Shown: positions 23,776-35,605, counted from the stretch's first letter. The stretch: 64,000 bases of DNA from Spirometra erinaceieuropaei (GCA_902702965.1 CACRXP010000012.1:656193-720192), one strand, 5' to 3'. Translations and numbers: made by a program. Notes: generated by a model not told the origin, from the sequence alone.

Positions 23776-24737
23776 TGCAGTAGGTGGGCTCACTCGTGAA
23801 ATGTTAACAGAAATTCCTAAATGCGCTTCTGTTTCAAAAAAATAACTTAAGTGAGGTTTTAAAGTAAATTGTTCTGAGGCACAATTCTATATTAATTTAG
23901 TTTCCTCAAAGTGCCGGCATTCGAATGAACGCCCTCCCAAATGAATGTCAAAAATATACTCCTTAAAAAAGATTACTTAATAAGCACGCATGTTTCTCGT
24001 TAATTTTCAGTGTCCTTAAAACTATACATATATTTCATAGAAAGCATGCAAAAAATATTCATTTTTTATTCAATCGATAAAAAATTACATCCTGCGCCTA
24101 TTTTATACTCGAAGGAAGGGTTTAGTTCGGTTTTAGGAAGTATCTAATTGTGAGATTCTGTGAGACCTTAAAACGGCCGTACATAAAAAAGTCACGTCTC
24201 TGCATTTATCGATTTGGCCTGTAAAAGTTACGAGATAGCTCGAGTTCACTGCTAAATTTTATGAACCCCATATAGTCTCCTCGTAATGCCGTAGAGAAAT
24301 GTATGGTTTTCCGAAAGCAGAAAATATGTGGCTTGTAGTTCGGAAGACCTGAATGCAAGTGCAACGGCAGGTCAGGTCCAAAAGTATTAGAGAATTGAAA
24401 AAGTACAAAATCAGAAGAAGACGTAATTGCCTACTGAATGAATAGCAGAATGAATATTTTTATTTATGTTTTCCATTAAGTTTAATTGAATTTTTAAAGG
24501 CATCGAAAATCAGTGAAAAGGATGCATGTTTTACTAGTGGTCATTCTTCACAGAGTATGGTTTTTCCATGCAGCTGGAAAGAAGTTCTTTCGAAAGCCGA
24601 CATTTTGAGACAACTGAAGTCTTTAGAATTATTCTGTATGATGATTAGTCTTTCAACCGTACTTAATATTTCTTTTGTAAAAGAAAACGCATTTCGGAAT
24701 TTCGGTCGGCATTTCATGAGTTAGCTTACCTGCTGTA
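23776..24737. mobile_element. Palindromic DNA element, subfamily 1, complete
   Basis: 962 bp from TGCAGTAGGTGGGCTCACTC to GTTAGCTTACCTGCTGTA. The left TA has mutated to TG. Confidence 0.8.
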
Positions 24738-24944
24738 CTTGCGAATTTCCCCTGAAATAAATGCATAAGTTAAAGGTTAATTCTGGACACATTACTCCTT
24801 AGGTCCTATCCAAAATATAATCTGTTTATTTGAGTTGAAATACGCCAGTCACAGGTGGATCAATCGATATTTACACACTACTGACTGCCCATTGTTGGAA
24901 TGTGATTACTACGTGCACAATGCGCCCAAGCCGATTTATTTCCG

Positions 24945-25060
24945 CCCAGACATTTATATCAAATTTCAAATCAGGTGGAAAAAGATTTTACCTTGAGAAA
25001 TGTTTTTAAAGTTCGCACATTAGTCTCTGTGGAAATTAAAGGTCTGGCGCTAGGGGACTT
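24945..25060 (+). repeat. Unclassified repeat U, copy 1
   Basis: ATTTATATCAAATTTCAAAT...AAGTTCGCACATTAGTCTC matches 41429-41536 in order. Confidence 0.45.
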
Positions 25061-26749
25061 CTGTTGAATACCTTTAATGTTATGTCAAGGGGGAAAAGAT
25101 GTCCAAAGTTTGTTGCTTAGACTTGTGCGGTCACCATGGTCATTTACGGTCAGAGTGCTTAAGCATGCCACTCCCCCGTGCAACCTAAATGGACGAAAAA
25201 GCTCCAGATAGGAAGACACATTCCTCCAAGTTAGATGTGCTGTGCAATCAAGGGGCGACGAGCCTATCAGAATGCTGATCGTTTCTGTCAATTAGAGGTC
25301 GATGAAAGTGCCGAATGTTTGCGCTGACAAATATCAATTGCCCAATTCGGAAGAGAAGATGCCGAACAAGCATTTATTCTGGACTTATCGGCTTTCTCAG
25401 TAAAAATGTGACGGGATTGCGAACGATAACCGTGTTTTAAGTCAACGAAAATGAGTCTACGGACGCCATGGGCGAAACTTGAGTCCGAAGGCGGGGCGTT
25501 ATACAAAACGGCTGTTCCAAATTTTACGCTGGCATATACTTCAAGTATTATCTCTTTAAAAACAAACGTCAATAAACAGGGCATTTGTTTGTGAAAGACA
25601 TTTGCATGAATTTGGTGATCTGAACGCTTCTTTAAAGACTCCCCTCACACAGATCTCCCTCTAGCTTGCCTGGGGCTATTTCTTACAAAATAATTGCTTG
25701 CCAAAACGAGCTCCTTCAAAAGAGCCTCCTAAAAATTCTTACCACTCATTTTTTATTACCTGAAAACGTAAATCAGTACAAGACGTTGTAAAAAGTTGTT
25801 GTATCGGATTGCATTCAGGTTTTCATCTACGTTTCTATGTATCTACCAAAAATAACGCCAAAACTGGGCAAACCCCAGCGAGAGGGTTTTTACAGAGTTG
25901 ATGACAGGTTGTTCAAATATACGGCTATTTGATTCGAGGTTATTCGGGATACATTTGTTTCTGCGAGAAAACTAACCGTCGCAGGATGTTTAGAAAATGT
26001 TGCTCTGCTCATATTTCATTGCAAAGTAAAGTATGTTAAGTATTGTCCTAATAAGTGATTCCATGGTCTTAAAATATAGTTCGACAACAAAAAGCGTGTT
26101 AAATTCAAGTAGCCACTCCCTTAGGGGAAGGTCTGGGAGTTCAATAGGGAGGTTGCCGCTGCCACGCATTCCATCCACATAACCTGTATTTCCGGAAAGC
26201 TCACTTTACTGTAAAAACCTTGAGGGATTTCCGATAAACTGTGAGCAGTATCGGTATCTTACAAAATCAGTAAATCTACCTCAAGTCGATTGAGCGTTTT
26301 CTGAAGCCCGTAAGACATGTGTTTTTGATAAGATCCATCCCCCAAAACTCTCTTAAATGCAGTCCGTGTTTGCTGAGATCAGACGCGACCAATTATGGAG
26401 ATGTCTTTTAAGTCCTAGCAGGTCTAAAAACTAAACCTGAACTATATTGTACCCATTCTGTTCGCTTTTCGAACGTAGTATCGAAAATATTTGGATCCGA
26501 GGCTAATCCAAGTAATGTTCCGTTAATTAGTCTGCATAAGCTGAGAAAATGCATTTACTGGCATTACTTGTCGGTCTGTCGTTGTCTTTTAAGCTTTGTT
26601 TAATCCGTTTGTTGAAAAGTCGACGGTCTTGATAAGATTGGAGACTTGGGCAACAAGGACAAAGCTTGATTATAACCAGCGCACTAACTGCCTGGGCTAA
26701 AAAGCCCCACCGGAAACCGCGAGCTCGATCACATTTGGGTCAAGTTATC
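25061..26749. other. No gene recognised
   Basis: Open frames of 60-98 codons (25085-25584 minus, 25990-26178 minus) lack recognisable domains. Confidence 0.4.
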
Positions 26750-27065
26750 CGTCCACGCAACTTCAACGTACGGAATTCACCAATTCGGATACAGTAAACT
26801 GACTGACAAAGCAGGATTTCCTAAGCAGTTAATCGAGGATCCACTAGATAATTACCAGCCTGACTTAATGAATCGTACTCTTTAACAGATTTGAATAATT
26901 TTCTTAGACTGACTGTAACAAACTCGGCGACCTCGGTAGCTCGTGTGGTTAGAACGTGCCTCTGCTTTCGTTGATACGTATCCCACCTAGGTTATTATGT
27001 TTCTCACGACTGGGTCAAATGGTTTACTCAAAACTGTCAAATCATCGTTTTTAGATTGGCTAAAA
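26750..27065 (+). repeat. Repeat block with SINE-1 (tRNA-derived)
   Basis: 26750-26850 repeats the 8440-8530 block (CCAATTCGGATACAGTAAAC, CAGGATTTCCTAAG). 26925-27050 is SINE-1: ACCTCGGTAGCTCGTGTGG A-box side, a decayed B-box, TTCTCACGACTGGGTCAA tail. Confidence 0.55.
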
Positions 27066-28073
27066 TGTGCGAAAACTGATCAAGCTCTTACGGATTCGTC
27101 TATTTTAAAGTGAAAAAACCGTAGCTTTCATAGCGACATAAAAACCGCTTAAATTATTGCTGATCAGTTCGTGTTCAAAGAAATACTAATTCAGATCAGA
27201 CAAGATACCTTGCAGAAATAACTTCTTTTAATCTTTTTGTTTCATTCATGAAAAGCTCGAAAAGTTCACAGGTTTGTCCAGACTTAGGAGTCTGGCAAAA
27301 TGTCCGATGTGCAAATCTACATCGGAACCATGATTTTTCTGGCCTTTTAGGCAATATTTTTATCAGAGTAGTTGTTTTTCTAGGTATGAGCAAAAAACCC
27401 CCATGTTTTCGGTTATCTCAAATAAGAATGGCGGGCGTATTATGGACTATGTGCATTCGTCGTTTTCCTCAGTTTAGACTTTCGTGGAAGTATTACTATG
27501 CTATCGATCTACACGCAACGTGGGCAGCCAATGTTAAAAAACCTTCATATATCATTGTAAAACCTCCTCAATCAACATCTTCTGTCTGAGAGATCATGCT
27601 AATATTTCTATCCTTTACACTACCGATCAATTTACCTCTCGCAAAGTCAGGCAACTCTCGCTCTTTTAGTCTTGTCTTATTGCTGATGCCTTTGCTCATC
27701 TGTACCCCACAGTTGAGTCATCTTTGGCTCGCCAAAGATGGAGAGGACACAGAGGTCTGATTGACGTTTGCCTTCCTTGCTGATGGCGACTTCTATATTG
27801 TGCATCCTGGGTCGCGTATAGGCTTGCATTTCAAGACAACGGCCTAGAAAATGACCAGAAAGTAAATCCCACAGTTGAGTCATCCTAGCCCTTAAAAAGG
27901 CCGCTAATTCACAGGGCTCTAATTGACAATTTCTAATCGGGCCTGTGGTGACTATGGGTAGGTTCTGGGTCGAGGATATGTTTGTGCGGCATAAATAGGG
28001 TTGAGAGACGTGTTTGAGCTGAGACAGACATTATCGGATTCGCAGCCACTTCCTAAGGTCTCTCGCCCTGCCA
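27066..28073. other. Upstream region of the PLAC8-like gene
   Basis: A 113-codon open frame (27248-27589) has no recognised domain. The sequence CCCACAGTTGAGTCATC is duplicated near 27708 and 27869. The TATA-like box is at 27991. Confidence 0.4.
27991..27997 (+). promoter_or_regulatory. TATA-like box upstream of PLAC8-like gene
   Basis: ATAAATA lies 77 nt upstream of the ATG at 28074. If used, transcription would start near 28020 and give a 5' UTR of about 50 nt. This is inference from spacing only; an upstream non-coding exon or a trans-spliced leader is not excluded. Confidence 0.35.
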
Positions 28074-28149
28074 ATGCCTGTAACTGAACAACCCGATTTG
28101 CGTGACTGGGAGGACGGCCTTTGTGACTGCACTAACGACGTAAAAAATT
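28074..28149 (+). other. PLAC8-like gene, coding exon 1
   Basis: Twenty-five codons plus one base, from ATG to the donor GTAAGC at 28150. It encodes the WEDGLCDC segment that matches the conserved start of PLAC8 domains. Confidence 0.82.
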
Positions 28150-31100
28150 GTAAGCACTTTTTGCCGAGTTTAACAGCTTGCCTTATTTTAATTTTCTGAG
28201 CCTTCATTTCTCCTACTTATGAGCATAGTACGTTTCAGCTTTGCGGGAGATTTTCGCAACGTTGGTCTATGCCGACGGACGGGGTGTTTGGTTGTACACT
28301 AAAACTTGATTAAAACGATCATAATTTTGACAATCTTCAAGGCTAATGACCTACAGTATGACAGTTCGGCCGTCGCGGTTGAGGATGTCCGTCGCGTGCT
28401 TCACAACAAGGTGAGAGCAGGCACTGCGATTTGTTCGGTTTTAGTGGGAGGAGACTTACGAGGCATCTTCCTCACCCTCCCCTCCTAGCCCGCCTAGGCC
28501 CAGTGTCAGGACACAGTTAAGAAGACCGGAGGCGGAAAAGAGCTCAGGTAGCTGACACACACGGACCAATACCTTCCTGACTAAATGTAAACTTCCCAGC
28601 GGTGCTTTATTTAAAGTCCATTATTTTTTGAAAACTGCTTTTTGCTTATCTCTTAATTATTGCGCCTACTATCTTTGCCAAACGACAGTGTACAATGAGA
28701 ATTTCGGCAGAGATACATCTTTTCCTGTGACTTCTTGCTCTGCTCGATTCTAATAAAGGGTGCCCTCAAGCTTCTGTCAGCAACACATATGAGATTCACC
28801 AAAAATTTGTTGAATACTACCCCGCCACTTTTAGTCATATACTGGCCCAATTTTAATTTTTTTTCTAGGTGTGCTGACTGCCTTCTGTTTCCCCTGCATG
28901 GTCTGCTATGAATATAAGTTGCAAGATGAGTGTTGCGGAGCCCCACTGTGTATACCACATCCAGTCCTCGTTCTGACTGCTCATCATCGAGGCAATCAAA
29001 ATATCGAGGTATGTTTCTTTCAAGCTTATTCGGTCAAATTAATGTTACATTAAGCATTTGCTTTAAAACAGCAGTTTTTAGGAAGAATTCGGCGGTTTCT
29101 TCGTGACTCTCGTATAGGGAGACGGTGGGAGTATGGTTTGTGGCCGGGGTTTACTACTCTAGGTGGCATTTGTGCTAAAAAAGAATAATTGGTGCCATTT
29201 ATTTGTACATGTCAAGGAAAGAAATAAAAATACCTCGTGGTGGCTGTTGCTTGAGGATGGCCAAGATGCTTTACGTAAAAATACCTCAGCACAATATCCT
29301 TTTGACGATGCCTGCAAAAGGACATTAAATTTATTTACTATTATTGTTAAATGGCTAAAACAGATTCCCCTTTTAATTGGTGACAATATGGAGGACCACA
29401 ATTTGCGACACTACAAAGTTCCTAGATGTTCGTTTCTTTCGCTGAACACAATTGCTCCCTGAAGTAAGCAACCTCGGCCATAAACCAAACCCTTGCCAAG
29501 GAGACTCCTTTGATTGAAATTAACCCTCGATTCGTTTTATTTTGACGGCTACATAGGTTACATCGCAAGTGGAATTATCAGTTTCTTTTAAAACACGCAT
29601 GCACGAAGTGGGGGAATTTTTTTATTAATTGTCTTATACACTGCTCCACACCCCCATACATTCTATCAGGTCGGTCCTACACGTTGACCAAATGTCATTG
29701 GAACGATGCACAGATAGAAACTGATCGTTTACGTATGCGCCATTTGCAGTGCGAAGACATTGGAAGACACGCTCGTAGAAAACGGATTAATGAAGCCCCT
29801 ATCTCATGGCAATGCTGGTGGCATTTTTGAGGTGTGCGGGACTTCATTTCGATCATAGGTACCATTCCAGGAGAATTACAGACCGGTTTGAGGGAAAATA
29901 ATCCCCAGCTTGCTCAGTCCTACGTCGCCTGTCGTGTTGATTGCTTTTCTCGGACGTTGAGTTTGCTCTGAAGACGCCATTGGCGCGACGAATGCTGCAG
30001 TTTTACGTCCGAGGAAATCTGTGAGCGCGACGTGTTTGGAATAGCATGATGTGGGAGTTCACTAGCAGTACAGATGGCATTGGCATTCCGAAAATGACAT
30101 GTTTTACGCAATGAACCAGAACCTGTTCTAGCTGGGGTCAAAAAAGGTTACTGAAAGTATCCCACTAGTCTGTAAGTGACGACTGAAGTCTTTGTTCAAC
30201 AACCTCGGTGCCTTGAGGTCATTTACCCATCCCTCTAGCGATTCCAGACGCGCTGACAGCAATCATTGCGGAGTCCCTCGTCTTTGATCAAGGTCCCACG
30301 GCCTAGTGATTACTCACCTTCTCTGAGGACGTTTACGGACGTATTGACAGTCTGACAGGGGGACGTACAGTAGGTGGGTTAACTCATAAAATATTGACCG
30401 AAATTCCGAAATGCGTTTACGTCATGAAAAGATTAATTAAACAGAGCTGTAAAACCAATCATCGTGCAACATAATTCTATAATAATTTAGTTACCCCATG
30501 ATGCCGACTTTTGAATGAACTTTCCTCCGACTGCATGCAAATCTACACTCTGTAAAAAATGACTACTTATGTAGCATGAATTTGTCTCATTGATTTTTTG
30601 ATGCCCCTAAAATTGCAATTATACTTCATGGAAAACATGCATGAGAATATTCATTCTTTTGCTCATTCGGTAGAAAATTATGTCTTCTAATTTTATACTC
30701 GAAGGTATGGTGTGATTTGGTTTTCAAAAACTTTCCCAATTCCCGAATACCTTTGAACCCGCTCTACCATTACACCCGCATTCAGAGTTTCCAAAACTAC
30801 AGGCCGCATATTTTCCGCGTACGCAAAAGGACACATTTCTCTACAGTACTAAAGGGGGATCATATAGGATGCACAAAATTTAACGGTAGATATGATCCAT
30901 ATTGTAAAGTTTACAAGCCATATTGGTAGATGCAGAGACATTACGACTTATGGGCCATTTCATGGTATTTAAAAGTCACCCAATTATAAACTTTTTAACG
31001 CCGAATTATGTCCCTCCTCCGGGTATAAAATTAGAAGAAGACATAATTTTCTACCGAATGGATAAAAGAATAAATATTTTTATGTATGTTTTCCATGAAA

Positions 31101-31950
31101 TATAATTGGACTTTTAAGGGCAACGAAAATCAATAAGACAAATTCATGCTACATAAGTAGTCATTTTTTACAGAGTATAGATTTGCATGCAGCCGGAGGG
31201 AAGTTCATTCGAAAGCCGGCATCATGAGGTAACTAACATATTATAGAATTCTGTTGCACGAGGATTGGTTTTACAACCCAACTTAATTAATCTTTTCGTG
31301 ACGCAAACGCATTTCGGTCAACATTTCATGAGTTAGCCTACCTATTGTACTTGTCTCCTGTGGGGTGATTCAGATACTGTAAGCGAACAGCTTACTCCCA
31401 CAAACCTACTTAAGGGGATCAAGCCAAAGTCTCTCATTTTCTCTCACTCTCAAACATGACTGTACATTTTTAATACACGCCCTGGCCTGCTAATTTAAAA
31501 TGCCACCTGATGATTGCAGCGTTCATCATACATCCCCAACCGAGGACGTTTAACCGTAAGCAAGCCATGTGTGGCATCTCAATTCTTCCAGAAACAAACT
31601 TGTTAACATTTATATTTTTGTGTTGCGCCGTCTCTGCGCATCCCGACTAACTGCTGCCGTGCTCCAATATGGCCATCCCGTTCATGTTAGGGGACGCCTA
31701 GCGAGGGCCATGTTGACGACCTCACGCTCCATAGCAAGTTACAGTAGACAGCGTCGGTCGGTACACCTGCTTTTGTTCTGATTCATTTCATCTACATATT
31801 TGGTTATTTTTCTTGTTTTCTTGAATTAATCCCCGTTTTGTTTTCTTTGCACGACACACATAGGGAAGTCTCATAAAGGACTGCTGTGTCAGCACCTTCT
31901 GCATGCCCTGCAAGCTCTGTCAAATTCACCGGGACTACGAGGCCAACTAG
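28074..31950 (+). CDS. PLAC8/cornifelin-family cysteine-rich protein, three exons
   Basis: Exons 28074-28149, 28869-29008 and 31864-31950 join to 303 nt: 100 residues plus TAG. Intron 1 begins GTAAGC and ends TTTTCTAG. Intron 2 begins GTATGT and ends ACACATAG. Exon 1 leaves one base of a Cys codon (C26) that exon 2 completes with GT; exon 2 ends in phase 0. The protein shows the PLAC8 pattern: N-terminal RDWEDGLCDC, then C26, C32, C35, C38, the pair C47-C48, and a second cysteine cluster in DCCVSTFCMPCKLCQIHR near the C-terminus (C79, C80, C85, C88, C91). Length fits the usual 100-115 residues of the family. Members are small, usually membrane-associated; some affect cadmium resistance or cell size, and the function here is unknown. 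ATG at 28074 is the only start giving the motif-complete N-terminus. No lesion is visible, so I read it as functional. Family assignment is from the cysteine pattern, not from a search. Confidence 0.85.
28345..28555 (+). repeat. Unclassified repeat R in PLAC8 intron 1
   Basis: Shares CAGTTCG.CCGTCGC.GT, CACA.CAAGGTG.AGCAGG and AGAAGACCGGAGGCG with 55500-55735, same orientation. Confidence 0.5.
28869..29008 (+). other. PLAC8-like gene, coding exon 2
   Basis: Preceded by a pyrimidine tract and TTTTCTAG, followed by donor GTATGT. It encodes the FCFPCMVCYEY and DECCG segments. The first two bases complete the split Cys codon; it ends on a Glu codon. Confidence 0.85.
30366..31349. mobile_element. 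Palindromic DNA element, subfamily 1, complete, in PLAC8 intron 2
   Basis: 984 bp from TACAGTAGGTGGGTTAACTC to GTTAGCCTACCTATTGTA, TA at both ends, arms inverted. In the pre-mRNA it would form a long hairpin. Confidence 0.82.
31864..31950 (+). other. PLAC8-like gene, terminal coding exon
   Basis: Preceded by ACACATAG after a T-rich stretch (31800-31850). It encodes GSLIKDCC and FCMPCKLCQIHR and ends with TAG at 31948-31950. Confidence 0.85.
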
Positions 31951-32094
31951 TGTTGGAGAAGATGAAAGTGGCTGGCATCGCCCCTGCCTCTGTTCTAGCG
32001 ATGCACTGATGTGGGATAGCAGATTTGCAATTCGCACCTTTCTCAGTTCTGCCGGCAACGAGTGTGATAAATTACCGATTTACGCACTGCCTGC

Positions 32095-32100
32095 ATTAAA
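32095..32100 (+). terminator. Poly(A) signal of PLAC8-like gene
   Basis: ATTAAA lies 145 nt after the stop codon, the first canonical or near-canonical poly(A) hexamer downstream. Predicted cleavage is near 32115-32125. Confidence 0.4.
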
Positions 32101-32215
32101 GTCCCGCCAAAGCCGCTAACCACGTTGATTTTTATTTCTGTCTCCTTTAAAAAGCTTTCACTGAGAGTGTGTAAAATCATGGCAGCTGGGTACCTCCACG
32201 GTGAGCACAAAAACA

Positions 32216-32283
32216 GTCAGTGACCGATCTGATGAAATGTTATCAACAATTCTAAAATGCGTGTTAGATTGGGAATGATTACT
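32216..32283 (+). mobile_element. Palindromic element subfamily 2, left terminus only
   Basis: CAGTCAGTGACCGATCTGATGAAATGTTATCAAC is the first 65 bp of a subfamily 2 arm. It ends where the next element begins. Confidence 0.6.
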
Positions 32284-33268
32284 TACAGTAGGTGCACTAA
32301 ATCATGAAATGTCAACCAAAATTTCGAAATGCGTATTCGTTTCGAAAAGATAAATTATGTAGTGTTGTAAAACTAATCATGATGCAGCATAAATCTATAA
32401 TGATCCAGTTACCTCAGGATGTCGGCTTTTGAAATAATTTATGTTCGGCTGCATGCAAGATCTATACTCTGCAAAAAATGACTACTTATGTAGTATGCAA
32501 TGTTCTCATTGATTTTCGATGTCCTTGAAAATTCAATTATATTTCATGGACAAAATGCATAAAATAATTCATTCTTTTGCGCATTCGGTAGACAATTACG
32601 TCTTCTTCCAATTTCATACTCAAAAGAAGAGTATAAATCGGTTTTAAAAAGTTTCTAATTGTGAGATTTTTTAATACCGTTAAATGGCCGTTCACGAAAC
32701 GTCATGTATCTGCATTTACGAATGTGGCTTGTAAAGTTAACAATACTGCTTAAATCCACTGCTTAATTTTATGAACTGCATATGATCTCCTCTTAACATC
32801 GTGGAGAAATGCATGGCTTTCCGTACACGGAAAATATACAGCTTGTAGTTTTGAAACCCTGAAAGCAGGTCGGGTTCAAAATAATTCGGGAATTAGAAAA
32901 GTTTTTTAAACCGAATTATACTCTTCTTTTGAGTATGATATTGGAAGAAGACGTGATTTTCTACCGAACAAGTAAAAGAATGAATATTTTTATGCATTTT
33001 TTCCATGAAATATAATTGAATTTTCAAGGGCATCGAAAATCAATGAGAAAATTGCATACTACATAAGTAGTCATTTTTTGCAGAGTATAGATCTTGCATG
33101 CAGCTGAACATAAGTTATTTCGAAAGCCGACACCCTGAAATGACTGCATCATTATAGATTTATGCTGCATTATGATTAGTTTTACAACACTACTTAATTT
33201 ACCTTTTCGAAAGGAGAAAGCATTTCGAAATTTGGGTTGACAATTCATGAGTAAGCACATTTACTGTA
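32284..33268. mobile_element. Palindromic DNA element, subfamily 1, complete
   Basis: 985 bp from TACAGTAGGTGCACTAAATC to GAGTAAGCACATTTACTGTA. Abuts the CR1 3' end. Confidence 0.82.
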
Positions 33269-33625
33269 AATCAGATCAGATCAGATTTATTAAGGGAAAA
33301 GTTGGCGAGCGCCTTTGAACTCCCTTTTGGTTACAATAACGTCATAAAAAAACAATGTGTAAGGCAAGTGTGAAAAAAATTAGGTAAGTAATTACATACA
33401 ACAAGCATTGGTCACTGGTATGAATTTGTCTGTGAATGCCTTCTATGTCAAAATTGTACAATATCCACTACGGCAATGAATGGACCAAGTAATATCAAAG
33501 GAAGCGCATATGTGGCGGTCAGGAGATAGCGGAAATTGTAAAACGTAATGTTACTAAAATATAGGGAGTAGCATGTTTTGTAACATAAAACGTTGGATGG
33601 GGCGGGTGGCACAAGGTGGAATTCG
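33269..33625 (-). repeat. CR1 3' UTR and terminal tandem tail
   Basis: Non-coding stretch between the RT stop and the adjacent palindromic element. Its end in element orientation is a run of TCTGA units, the expected kind of recognition tail for CR1 target-primed reverse transcription. The second CR1 copy ends in a related but different unit (ACTGAT) at 55259-55278. Confidence 0.65.
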
Positions 33626-35605
33626 TTAGTTTCTGATGCTGTGGAGGTACATATCCCTGTACTGGTCAAGCTTTCTCTTAAATGAGTCCACGGATGAGGA
33701 CATGACGACATCCACAGGTAGGGCGTTCCATGCCTTTACCACTCTGTGGCTGAAGAAGGACCTCCTTGCGTCCAGTCTCGCTCCTGTCACACGTAGTTTC
33801 AGAGGGTGTCCTCTCAAGCTAGTAGTGGTGACCAGCTCAAAGAAGTCGCCGGATGCGAGGCAGCAGTCCTGACCCCGTAACATTCTAAACGTTTGAATTA
33901 AGTCGCCACGGAGTTGTCTGTAGTCCAGGGGAAAGAGGTTAAGATTTGAAAGTCTGGTTTCGTAAGGTAGGTTTTTATGACCTCTGACAAGCTTGGTTGC
34001 CCGTCGTTGGACTTTTTCGAGGGTGGTACGATCCTTAACAGTCCAGGGTCTCCAGGCCTGTATGGCAAATTCTAACTGTGTGCGCACAAACATACCGAAG
34101 ACCTTGCGGAAGCACTCTTCATCGAACTTGGCAAATGCCCGCTTAATGAGATATAAGCTGGACATTGCGGATTTCGCTGCTTTCAAGCAGTGGAATGATG
34201 GCTTTAGTGAAGATGTTATCCACACCCCTAGGTCTTTCTGAACCTCCACCAGTGGCAGCGGTGTGTGATTTAGATAATACGTCTGCCGGTGCGCAGAGCT
34301 GGTTCTGCCAATCCTCAGAATGTTGCATTTGGTAACATTAAATGGGAGGAGCCAGTGGCCTGACCATTTTTCGAGTCGGTCTAAGTTTGCCTGTAAATTT
34401 ACTTCATCGTCCTCGTTGCGGATGACGGTCCAAAGCTTTATATCGTCAGCAAACATGGCAATCTTGCAGTCCAATCCATGGATACAGTCATCAATATAGA
34501 TGAGGAAGAGGATAGGGCCAAGAACCGAGCCCTGAGGTACTCCGCTCGTAACCGTCACCTCTGCCGAGTGCTGGCCACCAAGACGAACAGTCTGGGACCG
34601 ACCGACCAAAAAGTTTTCAATCCACTTCAAAAGCTTGCCTCTTACCCCTATGCGGCTGAGCTTGTGTAGGAGACGTTGGTGTGGCACGCTGTCAAAGGCC
34701 TTCTTGAAGTCTATGTAGGCCACATGCACAACGTTTCCTTCATCAATCGCTCGGGTCCACTGTTCAAGACAGTAGAGTAGATTGGTTAAGCAGGACCTCC
34801 CTCTGCGGAAACCGTGCTGTGCATCGCACAGAAGATGATTTTGCTCTAAAAACCGCATCAGTTCGCGTTTGATTATTCGCTCCATAAGTTTGCAGCATAT
34901 GGAGGTGAGGCTTACTGGTCGGTAGTTGTTTGCGGAAACGCGACTGCCATTTTTATGAATCGGTGAAATCCACGCAGTCTTCCACTCAGGAGGCAGTCTG
35001 CCTGCATCAAGAGAGGCTTGGAAGAGGACGCTCAGAGGTTCTGCCAATTCTGTGGCTAATTCCTTCAACAGCTTTGCCGGTATTTCGTCAGGACCGGGCG
35101 AAGTCCCTTCTTTTAGCTTCAGTAATTCCTGTTGAACAATAGGTTTTGTGAGAACCACTGAGTCAATTGTCGGGAAATTGTCCACATTACAGTGATCAGT
35201 GGGTACAGCGACTTCTCTCGTAAAGACCGACTGAAAGAACCTGGACAGATGCTCAGCCTTTTCGTCGTCCTTGTAAAGTTCAACGCCATCATCTGTTTTT
35301 AGCATAGGGATGGGATCCCTGTTGCGAGTACTTTGTCTTATGTAGTTGAAGAAAAGCTTTGGGTTTTCTCCCGCACAGTTTAAAAGGTTACCCTCGAAGT
35401 CTTGGCGGGCATTGTAAACAAGGCACTTTACCCTATTCCGCTGAGCCTTATACCTATTTCTTGATTCAGTTGTCTTGTCCCTAAGATATGCTTTCCACAG
35501 CTTTTGCTTACGGTTTACTTCAACTTTTAGTGAACCCTTAAGCCATCGGGGCCTGCTGGTGATTTTCTTTTTTCGACATAGGGCAGTATCTGGTGATAAG
35601 TTCAT
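33626..35605 (-). CDS. CR1 reverse transcriptase (3' part of ORF2)
   Basis: RNA-directed DNA polymerase of a LINE, 659 codons in this frame. Motifs in order: SPGPDEIPAKLL (169-180), NNYRPVSLTSICCKLMERII (227-246), QHGFRRGRSC (263-272), AYIDFKKAFDSVPH (296-309; catalytic Asp), GVPQGSVLGPILF (355-367), FADD (385-388; two catalytic Asp), KDLGVWI (457-463) and the C-terminal HRVVKAWNALP. No stop or frameshift occurs inside the domain. The nominal ATG at 35605 lies in the linker after the endonuclease and is probably not a natural start; normally this would be fused to the endonuclease. Likely inactive in this copy because of the upstream frame break. Confidence 0.92.
   Translation of the reverse strand: MNLSPDTALCRKKKITSRPRWLKGSLKVEVNRKQKLWKAYLRDKTTESRNRYKAQRNRVKCLVYNARQDFEGNLLNCAGENPKLFFNYIRQSTRNRDPIPMLKTDDGVELYKDDEKAEHLSRFFQSVFTREVAVPTDHCNVDNFPTIDSVVLTKPIVQQELLKLKEGTSPGPDEIPAKLLKELATELAEPLSVLFQASLDAGRLPPEWKTAWISPIHKNGSRVSANNYRPVSLTSICCKLMERIIKRELMRFLEQNHLLCDAQHGFRRGRSCLTNLLYCLEQWTRAIDEGNVVHVAYIDFKKAFDSVPHQRLLHKLSRIGVRGKLLKWIENFLVGRSQTVRLGGQHSAEVTVTSGVPQGSVLGPILFLIYIDDCIHGLDCKIAMFADDIKLWTVIRNEDDEVNLQANLDRLEKWSGHWLLPFNVTKCNILRIGRTSSAHRQTYYLNHTPLPLVEVQKDLGVWITSSLKPSFHCLKAAKSAMSSLYLIKRAFAKFDEECFRKVFGMFVRTQLEFAIQAWRPWTVKDRTTLEKVQRRATKLVRGHKNLPYETRLSNLNLFPLDYRQLRGDLIQTFRMLRGQDCCLASGDFFELVTTTSLRGHPLKLRVTGARLDARRSFFSHRVVKAWNALPVDVVMSSSVDSFKRKLDQYRDMYLHSIRN

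Noticed and set aside
27248..27589. 113-codon open frame upstream of the PLAC8 gene as a separate gene
   Set aside because: No domain, signal peptide or splice context recognised.
29163..29462. 99-codon open frame in PLAC8 intron 2 as an extra exon
   Set aside because: The cysteine pattern and phases are complete without it, and it has no recognisable content.
35560..35580. Programmed ribosomal frameshift in the CR1 ORF
   Set aside because: The A-run is not in the phase of a standard slippery heptamer and no other evidence supports recoding.
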